Below are positions 7,879 through 14,747 of a DNA stretch of 18,557 bases, in pieces; the first letter of the stretch is position 1, and every line of letters starts with the position of its first letter. Source of the DNA: a bacterium (GTDB lineage: Bacteria > Chlamydiota > Chlamydiia > Chlamydiales > 2-12-FULL-49-11). The DNA lies in NCBI GenBank assembly GCA_022600215.1, contig JAHZKV010000097.1:1-18557 (forward strand). Reading direction: 5' to 3'. The notes under the pieces were generated by a model. It did no database searches. It was given only the letters and a program-made list of their open reading frames with translations, and had not been told where the DNA came from. The position numbers were made by a program, and so were the translations under genes.

Positions 7879-8696
7879 TTGGCACCCCAATAAATTAGCA
7901 CATTCTTTTTATAGGGAAAAGTTTGCACTGTTTCCTCTACTACTTTTGCCTCAATACCTACTTCCTGGAGCTTTGATACGAAGTCAGCAACTTTATACGC
8001 GCGATCACAATGATTGTAAATCATATAGCCTCGTTTAGCAAATGCAATAACATTCTTTATATATTCATCTTGCTCCTTTTTGGAACACTCTGATACAGCA
8101 TAGTTACTTATAAATAAGTCATATTCTTCTGTTAAAGTACAATCAGTGCATACCAAGGTTCTAGTATTTGCAAGTTCAAATTTACCTAAAAACTTCTCTA
8201 TAACCGGAGTAACATTTGGAAGATCTATCATTGTATAGCTAGAAAAATTGGTAAATGCTGATAGCACTAAACATTGCCCACCATAACCACAACCAACCTC
8301 CACTATTTTACAATTACTTGGCAGATCAAACATCTTTGTAATTTCTGCTGCAATATGAATAAATCTCAAAGTAGTCCCTGCAAAAGCTCCTACGCCTTTA
8401 TAATTATGCACAGCAGGAGAGCCTACACTATCCACCGTTTGAAATTGATCTATTTGGGCAAATACTTCAGGATAATTTACTTTTATACTTTCCAAAAACT
8501 TCACACCTAAAGCAGGCGAAACATGCTCATATGCATCTACTATTCCAGGTAGACTACGGAATTTTGCAAATGCTTTTTCATCTTGAACTATCCTTATTGT
8601 CTCTTTTTCATACTGAGTTCGCTCTGCCGTTACCGATTTTGCGAAAAGATTCCCCAATATAATTATACTCGAAAAAAATACTATTTTCTTATTCAT
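7875..8696 (-). CDS. exported SAM-dependent methyltransferase, putative sugar O-methyltransferase type
   Basis: This 273-residue protein resembles the putative sugar O-methyltransferase family (TIGR04371 type). The SAM-binding motif I is clear: KIVEVGCGYGGQC (residues 130-142), followed by SYTMIDLPNV (motif II acidic end) and EYDLFISNYAVSE (post-motif). The N-terminus is a signal peptide, MNKKIVFFSSIIILGNLF, with likely cleavage after SVTA, which is unusual for an enzyme that needs cytosolic SAM. The start is ATG 8696, with GGAGG 7 nt upstream. A longer frame to 8732 adds 12 residues ahead of the signal peptide and is unlikely. A TATACT -10-like hexamer lies about 60 bp upstream. The catalytic fold looks intact. 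The acceptor sugar is unknown. Confidence 0.82.
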   Translation of the reverse strand: MNKKIVFFSSIIILGNLFAKSVTAERTQYEKETIRIVQDEKAFAKFRSLPGIVDAYEHVSPALGVKFLESIKVNYPEVFAQIDQFQTVDSVGSPAVHNYKGVGAFAGTTLRFIHIAAEITKMFDLPSNCKIVEVGCGYGGQCLVLSAFTNFSSYTMIDLPNVTPVIEKFLGKFELANTRTLVCTDCTLTEEYDLFISNYAVSECSKKEQDEYIKNVIAFAKRGYMIYNHCDRAYKVADFVSKLQEVGIEAKVVEETVQTFPYKKNVLIYWGAN

Positions 8697-8756
8697 TACA
8701 TACCTCCATGAAATTAAGTTTTCATCGATCATATAGAAAAATTAGAATTTAAATAA

Positions 8757-8762
8757 AGTATA
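8757..8762 (-). promoter_or_regulatory. possible -10 box for the sugar O-methyltransferase gene
   Basis: The minus strand reads TATACT here, about 60 bp before the gene's ATG, in a very AT-rich stretch. No convincing -35 hexamer is seen 16-18 bp further upstream, so the call is weak. Confidence 0.25.
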
Positions 8763-8842
8763 AAAATTTTAAACTCTAGTAGTTAGTGAGGATAAAAACT
8801 TATCATATGAAAAATCTTTAAGAAGATCATCTACAAAACAGT

Positions 8843-8869
8843 TGATAAAAAGTGATTCCTCATATAATA
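8843..8869 (+). promoter_or_regulatory. promoter of the tRNA gene
   Basis: TTGATA (8843-8848) and a perfect TATAAT (8864-8869) are separated by 15 bp, slightly short. The -10 ends 15 bp before the first base of the tRNA, giving a short 5' leader of about 8 nt. Confidence 0.55.
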
Positions 8870-8884
8870 TGTTCTTCCATATTT

Positions 8885-8958
8885 GGGGCAATAGCTCAGT
8901 TGGTTAGAGCAACGGACTCATAACCCGTTGGTCGCAGGTTCAAGTCCTGCTTGCCCCA
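8885..8958 (+). tRNA. tRNA with CAU anticodon (elongator Met or, more likely by sequence, Ile2)
   Basis: The full cloverleaf is visible. The acceptor stem GGGGCAA pairs with TTGCCCC, the D-arm is GCTCAGTTGGTTAGAGC, the anticodon loop is CTCATAA, the T-arm is GCAGGTTCAAGTCCTGC, and the discriminator is A. CCA is not encoded: the next bases are CT followed by a T-run that may act as terminator. By anticodon it reads AUG. However, the variable and T-arm sequence TTGGTCGCAGGTTCAAGTCC resembles the minor isoleucine tRNA of E. coli, whose C34 is changed to lysidine by TilS to read AUA. The anticodon stem has one A-C mismatch next to the loop (31-39). It is not the initiator type, because the acceptor end is fully paired. 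Confidence 0.92.
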
Positions 8959-8980
8959 CTCTTTTTATCCCTTACATACA

Positions 8981-9009
8981 TTGACTCTTATCCCTATTCT
9001 GCATAAGAT
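8981..9009 (+). promoter_or_regulatory. strong sigma-70-type promoter for the NagZ-like gene
   Basis: TTGACT (8981-8986, 5/6 match) is followed after an exact 17-bp spacer by TAAGAT (9004-9009, 5/6 match). This is the best promoter in the window. Transcription would start near 9016, leaving a leader of about 27 nt before ATG 9043. The -10 box is one arm of a palindrome. Confidence 0.65.
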
Positions 9010-9029
9010 ATTGTTTCATAAATATCTTA
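9004..9029. promoter_or_regulatory. 9-bp perfect inverted repeat over the -10 and start site (candidate operator)
   Basis: The arm TAAGATATT (9004-9012) and its exact complement AATATCTTA (9021-9029) are separated by 8 bp. The left arm contains the whole -10 hexamer and the repeat is centred on the expected transcription start, the classical position for a repressor operator. As RNA, only the right arm would be fully transcribed, so a DNA-binding role is more likely than a hairpin. Confidence 0.45.
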
Positions 9030-9042
9030 ACTAGGTATGACA

Positions 9043-11406
9043 ATGCATACGCTCCTCAAAAAAATCTTTCTTTTCATCTCTCTACCTTTTTTTCTTTTTA
9101 GCAAAAACCTAAATGAGATGACTCTTGAAGAAAAAGTTGGACAACTCTTTATCACCTACTTTGATGGCGATTGCTTTAATGAAGATGCTAAAAAATTAAT
9201 AGAAGATGGGAAAGTTGGTGGGTTTATCTATTATAACTCCTCTAACTCTTTAGAAGATCCTCAAAAAATACAAAAAATGAGCAAGGATCTACAAACTGCA
9301 GCTTTGCAAAATAGTGGTCTTCCCCTCTTTATTGCTGCTGACCAAGAAGGCGGCATCGTTGCAAGGCTAAAAAAGGGATTCACCTCTTTCCCAGGAAATG
9401 CTGCTTTAGGAAAAATCAACGACAAAGATCTAGTAGAAAAAGCATCTCTTGCTATGCACAAAGAGATAAAAGCTGTAGGGGTCAATTTTAATCTTGCTCC
9501 TGTTGTAGATATCCACACCAATCCTAATAATCCCGTTATTGGAATTCGCTCTTTTGGAAGCGACAAAAAGCAAGTAACTATTCTTGGAAATGCTTTTGCC
9601 AATGGTGCTAAAAAGGCAGGGGTCATCCCTTGCTTAAAACATTTTCCAGGTCATGGAGATACCCATACCGACTCGCATGACTCCTTACCCGTTGTCGATA
9701 AAAGCTACAACGAGCTCCTTGATAAAGAATTTTTTCCCTTTAAAACCCTATCCACCGTATCCGTTGCTATCATGAGCGCCCATGTGCTCTACCCACAAGT
9801 AGACCCAGAAAATTGCGCCTCATTATCCTCTATCTTCTTAAAAGATATCCTAAGAAAAGAGTTTGGCTACAAAGGCGTTATCATCACCGACTCCCTCACC
9901 ATGAAAGGAGTTTCTACAAAAAATGAGTCCCTTGCTAAAATTACAAAAAGAGCTTTTCTTGCAGGAAACGACCTCCTTCTTATTGGCGGAAGAGGTCTAC
10001 AAGGTCGAAAAAATGGCTCTATCAACACTCAAGAAACTTTAGATGTAATTCAAAGTATGGTAGAGGCTGTCCGCTCTGGAGAAATAACAGAAGAAAGGGT
10101 GAACGCCTCTTTAAAAAGAATATTGGCACTCAAGAAAAAAGCAAGGCTCCTCACTACTTTATCCCCCACCAAGAAACATCTTGCAAATACTCTCCAAAAT
10201 AAAAAACACCTTAAACTTTCCAAAGAAATTGCCTACCGCTCATTGATAATTGAGAAATATGAATCCGATCAATCTCTTAGGAAGAAAAGGATTGCGGTGG
10301 TAATGCCAAAGATTTTAGAAAAAAAGATAGTTTTGGCCCACAACAACAATATACCAAAAAAATTCTACCCATTCAAAGGGCTCTCCCCTACCAAAAAAGA
10401 AGCTCTCTCTATTATTGAGGAAATCAAAAAGCACGAATATGTCATTTTTTATTCCTATAATGCATGGCAGCATAAGGCTCAACAAGAACTCCTACAAGAT
10501 ATCACCAAAATTAGAGAGACAGCAGTAGTTGCTACCAAAGATGACAAAGACCTCTCTTTTGCGAGTCTTGCAAAAATCCAAATGGCTACAAAAAGCCCAA
10601 GCAAAATTTCGATACAAGTAGCCAGTGATTGGCTCTATGATAATACCTGCCCTATTGAACTCTCTTTAGAAGAAGCAAAGCTTATCAGCGACCAAATCTG
10701 GCAAAATGAATCTGGCAAAAAAGAAGATCTCTTAACTTTTTGGAATCCAAAAGAAGCATTTCCTTCAATGGGAATTGGCCACTATATATGGCCGCCAAAG
10801 AACTACAAAGGAGTCTTTGCAACTGGATGCTTCCATGAAGTGATTGACTTTATGAAAAACAAAGGAGCAAAAGTTCCAAAATGGCTTCTTACTGCTAAAC
10901 ATTGTCCATGGAGAAACAGAGATGCTTTTTATAAGGATTTTAATAGTAAGAAGATGAAAGAGTTGCGCTCCTTCTTACTAGAAACCATTCCTCACCAGAC
11001 AAGTTACATGGTCTATCGAATCAATCGCACATTCAAAAACATTATTCTTTCTGCTCCAAAGGAAAAAAGAAGTGCTATCATAGAGCAATTTTTTGCTCTC
11101 GCCTCAGAGCCAAAAGGAATCTATATCCTAATAGATTATCTCAACTTTAAAGGAGATGGGATAAACCCTAAAGAAAGATATGGGGGGATAGGCTGGGGAC
11201 TTTTGCAAGTTCTAACAGAAATGACAAAAGAAAAGGATCGGGACTATCCTAAGCGAAAACTATTTGCAGAAAATGCACTTAAAGTACTTACCAGGAGGGT
11301 AAAAAACTCCCCTAATCCAAAGCTTCAAGAAAAATGGATACCTGGATGGACCAATAGAATTTACACTTACTACGACCTAAAAGCAGAAGCAAAAGAAAAA
11401 AACTAA
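9043..11406 (+). CDS. exported GH3 beta-N-acetylhexosaminidase (NagZ type) with extra C-terminal lysozyme-like domain
   Basis: A signal peptide (MHTLLKKIFLFISLPFFLFS) is followed by a GH3 NagZ barrel (about 20-355). It has the NagZ hallmark KHFPGHGDTHTDSHDSLP from residue 199, whose Asp-His pair is the acid/base dyad, and VIITDSLTM with the nucleophile Asp at 283. This activity removes GlcNAc from muropeptides. Residues about 365-535 look like the alpha/beta domain of two-domain GH3 enzymes. Residues about 540-787 are an additional domain with IWQNE (Glu 556), FPSMGIGHYIWPP (GIGH 577-580), AKHCPWRNRDAF, YILIDYLNFKGDG and GIGWGLLQVL. The Glu-then-GIGH arrangement recalls T4-type lysozymes. At 787 residues it is about twice NagZ length. 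ATG 9043 is chosen over 9037 because TAGG is 7 nt away from the former but only 1 nt from the latter. Confidence 0.9.
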   Translation: MHTLLKKIFLFISLPFFLFSKNLNEMTLEEKVGQLFITYFDGDCFNEDAKKLIEDGKVGGFIYYNSSNSLEDPQKIQKMSKDLQTAALQNSGLPLFIAADQEGGIVARLKKGFTSFPGNAALGKINDKDLVEKASLAMHKEIKAVGVNFNLAPVVDIHTNPNNPVIGIRSFGSDKKQVTILGNAFANGAKKAGVIPCLKHFPGHGDTHTDSHDSLPVVDKSYNELLDKEFFPFKTLSTVSVAIMSAHVLYPQVDPENCASLSSIFLKDILRKEFGYKGVIITDSLTMKGVSTKNESLAKITKRAFLAGNDLLLIGGRGLQGRKNGSINTQETLDVIQSMVEAVRSGEITEERVNASLKRILALKKKARLLTTLSPTKKHLANTLQNKKHLKLSKEIAYRSLIIEKYESDQSLRKKRIAVVMPKILEKKIVLAHNNNIPKKFYPFKGLSPTKKEALSIIEEIKKHEYVIFYSYNAWQHKAQQELLQDITKIRETAVVATKDDKDLSFASLAKIQMATKSPSKISIQVASDWLYDNTCPIELSLEEAKLISDQIWQNESGKKEDLLTFWNPKEAFPSMGIGHYIWPPKNYKGVFATGCFHEVIDFMKNKGAKVPKWLLTAKHCPWRNRDAFYKDFNSKKMKELRSFLLETIPHQTSYMVYRINRTFKNIILSAPKEKRSAIIEQFFALASEPKGIYILIDYLNFKGDGINPKERYGGIGWGLLQVLTEMTKEKDRDYPKRKLFAENALKVLTRRVKNSPNPKLQEKWIPGWTNRIYTYYDLKAEAKEKN

Positions 11407-11470
11407 TTTTAGTTGCAATCAAATTTTCTCTCTTCTATTAGAAAAGAAAAGAGATCTATCAAGGTTTGTA

Positions 11471-12697
11471 ATGAAAAAATTATCTCCTCTTCTTTTATGT
11501 GTCTTTTTTCTAAGCACCCTACATGGGGAAGAAAAATCTGCTCCTGAAATCTTTTCCATTGGAACGGTCGCACAGGCAAAGAAAAATAATAAAAGAAAAT
11601 GGAGTATGAGACTTACCAAAAAAGATCATCTTCCTGAAGATGCTCTTGCAGAAGAATCTTCTTGCTACCTAGAAGGTTATATACAAGCACTCATCGATGC
11701 AAACTACTATGAAAACTACGTGATTGTATCGGTTGATGAAGATCATGTGGTATACCTTTTCAATCTCCCATCAGATGAAAGAATCAAAAATAGTATCATC
11801 TCCTTTGTAGAGGATCTCCCTGGTATCAAAAAGGTTGTGGTAAAAAAGATTGATAAGAATAAAGCAAAAAAAATTACTGCTGACCGCCATAATTTTCACC
11901 TCTTTGGAGTATGGTTCCCAGAAACTACCGTTCTTTTTGAACCACTAATTGCCAACCCACGTGACCCTGTTTATTCCATCGCCTACCGATGGGGCGATCA
12001 AGTAATTGCAAACAATCAAATTGCCATCTCTTTAGGGGATATTTTCCCTATATATCGCTTTTTCGATGTTTTTGGTGGGGATCTTCAGATTGATATTGGT
12101 GCATGTATGTGGGCAGACTTTAATATGTCTCCTGCAGTACAAACAAACAACGAGTGGGCAGAACTTGTTACCACTGATTACATCCTCTCTATCCCCATTA
12201 GTTATTCTATAGGAATTCACTCCTTCCGCCTACGTGCATACCACATATCCTCTCACCTTGGTGATGAATTTATGGTAAATAACCCTGATGTGCTAAGAGT
12301 GAACCCTAGCTTTGAAGCAATTGACTTTTTCTGGTCCATCCAATACAAAGATGCAATGCGCATATACTTCGGCCCTGGAGTAATCGTAAATGATGATATC
12401 TCCTATCCGATGGGAAACTTCTATGTGGAATATGGCCTAGAATTTCGACCATTTACTCATAAATACAAACACCCAAGACTCTACGGTAACCCATTTTTTG
12501 CACTCGATTGCCAAAATTGGGATATCAACAACTACAACCCTTCTTTAACCGTTCAAATTGGTTATGAGTGGTCCAAACTAGAGCGTGCAGGTAGAAATGT
12601 TCGTATCTTTTTTGAATACCATAACGGGTTTAGTGAAGGGCAATTCTTCACACTAAATACAGACTATTGGGCAATTCGCGGTGCTTGGGGGTTTTAA
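11471..12697 (+). CDS. DUF1207-family outer-membrane beta-barrel protein
   Basis: This 408-residue exported protein has a signal peptide of about 19 residues (MKKLSPLLLCVFFLSTLHG). Residues about 68-126 look like a BON domain (YIQALIDANYYENYVIVSVD through LPGIKKVVVKKI). From VWFPETTVLFEPLIANPRDP (147-166) onward it matches DUF1207, a family of about 410 residues that I associate with Chlamydia. The remainder alternates polar and aromatic residues as amphipathic strands (for example DLQIDIGACMWADFNM, FRLRAYHISSHLGDEF, GNFYVEYGLEFRPF) and ends in Phe, the usual outer-membrane barrel C-terminus. Start ATG 11471 has AAGG 6 nt upstream. It lies 64 bp after the NagZ-like gene with no clear promoter, so the two are probably co-transcribed. 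Whether it is a porin or a structural protein is unknown. Confidence 0.85.
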   Translation: MKKLSPLLLCVFFLSTLHGEEKSAPEIFSIGTVAQAKKNNKRKWSMRLTKKDHLPEDALAEESSCYLEGYIQALIDANYYENYVIVSVDEDHVVYLFNLPSDERIKNSIISFVEDLPGIKKVVVKKIDKNKAKKITADRHNFHLFGVWFPETTVLFEPLIANPRDPVYSIAYRWGDQVIANNQIAISLGDIFPIYRFFDVFGGDLQIDIGACMWADFNMSPAVQTNNEWAELVTTDYILSIPISYSIGIHSFRLRAYHISSHLGDEFMVNNPDVLRVNPSFEAIDFFWSIQYKDAMRIYFGPGVIVNDDISYPMGNFYVEYGLEFRPFTHKYKHPRLYGNPFFALDCQNWDINNYNPSLTVQIGYEWSKLERAGRNVRIFFEYHNGFSEGQFFTLNTDYWAIRGAWGF

Positions 12698-12727
12698 CCC
12701 AACTTATTGCAATATAACCAAGTAAAC

Positions 12728-14194
12728 TTAGGCAGACATTAGATTTACGTAAGGAGTAATAAGCTCAATATTTGCATTGATAAAATCCATCAACAGCAAA
12801 TAGTCTTTTGGGTGGTATTTTGGTCGATCAAATCCTTGATAGTAAGCAACTGCCCTACCTTCTAAGTAATTCTTCTTCCCACAAAGGATAGTTTTTAAGT
12901 TTAACTCAAAATCTTCTAAGCTATGTAAATAGTTGGTATTAAACCCGCCCACTTCTAAAAAGAGTTTCCTATCCATCAATAAGTTCTCGGAAGGATTTCC
13001 CATCACACCATCTATAAGCTCATTACGATAGGCATACGATTTTCCAAATCCTTTTAGATCAAGGCCAAGCTCCATACCCTCATTTGTTTCAAAAGATAAG
13101 AGCTGCAAGCCAAACTGACGCACCATATTATTTTTCAAATGACTTCGAAGGCCCACTGTGCCACAGTTTTCTGGATTTCTTAAATAAGTCTCCACCATAA
13201 GAGATATGGCATCATTTGCAAGCACAATATGCTTAGATAGAAAACAAACCAAATCAGAATCAACCGTATTTACCGCATCGTTATATATTTGCGAAACTTG
13301 GGGTTGTTTAGTCTGGATAAACTCCATATTCTCATGGTCTTGGATAAAGGCTTTTATAGCGCTTTTCTCTGCATCAGAAGAGCCATAGTCCATGATAGTA
13401 ATTAAATAATTATCATAAGAAGTCTTCTCTAAAATAGAGGTAAGGCAGCTGATCAGCTCCGCACTTTGACCCTTGTTAGGTATAATTACATTCACGGAAG
13501 GAGAAGAAGAGATCTCAACCTCTACTTGATCAATAAAAACCTTAGGGCAAATACGTAATGGAAGCTCTTCATGCTTTTCTAAAAACTTCTTATGATTCTT
13601 GATAAAAGTCTCATCTTGTTCATCAAAAGACTCTTTCAATATATCAATATCAAAAACAACACCAACAGATACCCCATTTACATAGTTTTCTATGCAAAAA
13701 TCACTATCAAAAAAGCTATCTCCCTTAAAACTCTCATCAAACTTTCTGGCTAGACGATCTTTATGTATCGCCAAAAAGCTCCCTTCCAAAGCAACTACAT
13801 CCAGTACCTTTCCGCTAAACTCTTCCCCAAATAAGTTTCTATTAGCATCATGATATTCTTCATACCAAATAGAGCCACAAAGTGGTTCTTCCTTTTCCCA
13901 AAGCATACCAGATTTTGGCACTATCAAGGAACCAAGTGTTCCTATAATACCATGAGAATTCGTGGAAAAAGTGGTTATTAATATCCTTGCCCAATCTTCC
14001 GAACAAAAACTCACCCCTTTTTGAAGAAAGACCACAATATCATGATGCGCTTTCTTGATAGCCTTATTGTAGCTTTTGGCAAGGTGATTGCTATCTACAC
14101 AAATACATTGAACCTCAGGGCACCCAGAGATTTCCCTCATCTTATTTTCAAATAATGGAGAGCTCTCATTTGCTTCATAAACAAGTGTAATCAA
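12728..14194 (-). CDS. two-domain glycosyltransferase-family-2-like protein with altered DxD sites
   Basis: This 488-residue soluble protein has two GT-A-like halves. Residues 1 to about 200 resemble the Glyco_tranf_2_5 type (LVYEANESS, SYNKAIKKAHHDIVVFLQKG, VVALEGSFLAIHKDRL). Residues about 230-488 resemble rhamnosyl-type GT2 (VNVIIPNKGQSAELISCLTS, ITIMDYGSSD, MDRKLFLEVGGFN, SLEDFELNLK). GT2 enzymes normally bind metal and nucleotide-sugar through an acidic DxD after a hydrophobic strand. Here those places read FLQKG (56-60) and CFLSKH. There is no signal peptide or membrane segment. The start is TTG 14194: AAAGGGG lies about 6 nt upstream, an in-frame TGA lies 5 codons upstream, and the next Met is residue 19. 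It is the last gene of the minus-strand unit, 55 bp after the peroxiredoxin-like gene. Confidence 0.85.
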   Translation of the reverse strand: MITLVYEANESSPLFENKMREISGCPEVQCICVDSNHLAKSYNKAIKKAHHDIVVFLQKGVSFCSEDWARILITTFSTNSHGIIGTLGSLIVPKSGMLWEKEEPLCGSIWYEEYHDANRNLFGEEFSGKVLDVVALEGSFLAIHKDRLARKFDESFKGDSFFDSDFCIENYVNGVSVGVVFDIDILKESFDEQDETFIKNHKKFLEKHEELPLRICPKVFIDQVEVEISSSPSVNVIIPNKGQSAELISCLTSILEKTSYDNYLITIMDYGSSDAEKSAIKAFIQDHENMEFIQTKQPQVSQIYNDAVNTVDSDLVCFLSKHIVLANDAISLMVETYLRNPENCGTVGLRSHLKNNMVRQFGLQLLSFETNEGMELGLDLKGFGKSYAYRNELIDGVMGNPSENLLMDRKLFLEVGGFNTNYLHSLEDFELNLKTILCGKKNYLEGRAVAYYQGFDRPKYHPKDYLLLMDFINANIELITPYVNLMSA

Positions 14195-14204
14195 TTTTTG
14201 CCCC

Positions 14205-14232
14205 TTTCAGTTCAATAAACCGTAAACTGAAA
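14205..14232 (-). promoter_or_regulatory. 8-bp inverted repeat abutting the glycosyltransferase ribosome-binding site
   Basis: TTTCAGTT and AACTGAAA, perfect complements, are separated by 12 nt. In the minus-strand transcript the second arm runs directly into GGGG, so the hairpin would cover the AAA of the AAAGGGG Shine-Dalgarno. It is either a translational control hairpin, a processing site between genes, or an operator. Confidence 0.4.
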
Positions 14233-14249
14233 ATGAACATAATATATAA

Positions 14250-14747
14250 TTAAATTCCACCATTTATTATGGATTTAATTAGGTCTTTGGCATCAAGAAA
14301 CTTCTGCACATCATCATAGACACGAAATAAGCGTCCATCTGGGCCAATCAATACAATCTTTTGCTTAACTCCCAAAAAACCTTTTGCTCCATAAGCACTT
14401 ATGATCTCTTGCTTATTATCACAAAGTAAGTCAAAGGATATGTGCAACTTATCGTAAAACTTCCGCTGCTCTTCTACGCAATATTTAGAAATGCCGAATA
14501 CAACGAGCTTATCCCCTAAAGAATTTTTAAGTAAACGCTCAATCTTTTCTATGCTCCTTTGAGCAGAAAAAGTGTAATCCCTTGAATAAAAATAGAGTAG
14601 AACATAAGAGCCTCTATGGGCAGAAAGATTATGAACAAACCCCTCTTGATCCTTTAATACAAAAGAAGGTGCATCTGCTCCTATTTGCAAAGGCGCTGTA
14701 TAAATAGATGTCCAAAACAGTAGAAAAAATAGCCCTTTTGCGACCAT
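14250..14747 (-). CDS. exported peroxiredoxin/BCP-like protein lacking the peroxidatic cysteine
   Basis: This 165-residue thioredoxin-fold protein is of the AhpC/TSA-BCP type. It has a signal peptide (residues 1-18, KGLFFLLFWTSIYTA), then IGADAPSFVLKDQEG, VLLYFYSRDYTFSAQ, LVVFGISKYC, FDLLCDNKQEIISAYG and the strand VLIGPDGRLFRVY, all in family order. Active BCPs read YFYPKDxTPGCT at the second motif. Here the residue aligned with the peroxidatic Cys is Ala 62, and the preceding Pro-Gly is Phe-Ser. Cys 90 and Cys 109 remain but are not at peroxidatic positions, so normal peroxidase chemistry is not expected. Its ATG overlaps the TyrP-2 stop by one base (TAATG), so the two are translationally coupled. 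Confidence 0.85.
   Translation of the reverse strand: MVAKGLFFLLFWTSIYTAPLQIGADAPSFVLKDQEGFVHNLSAHRGSYVLLYFYSRDYTFSAQRSIEKIERLLKNSLGDKLVVFGISKYCVEEQRKFYDKLHISFDLLCDNKQEIISAYGAKGFLGVKQKIVLIGPDGRLFRVYDDVQKFLDAKDLIKSIINGGI

Noticed and set aside
8697..8732. Longer N-terminus for the sugar O-methyltransferase
   Set aside because: It would place 12 residues before a clear signal peptide and ignores GGAGG placed 7 nt before ATG 8696.
9261..9626. 121-codon minus-strand open frame inside the NagZ domain
   Set aside because: It is antisense to the conserved GH3 barrel and has no ribosome-binding site or recognisable content.
11429..11454. TCTCTT/AAGAGA inverted repeat between the NagZ-like and DUF1207 genes
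   Set aside because: It is 6 bp with a 14-nt loop in a low-complexity purine/pyrimidine stretch and has no T-tract, so chance is likely.
12684..12703. GGGTT/AACCC hairpin at the end of the DUF1207 gene as terminator
   Set aside because: The stem is about 5 bp, overlaps the stop codon and lacks a following T-run.
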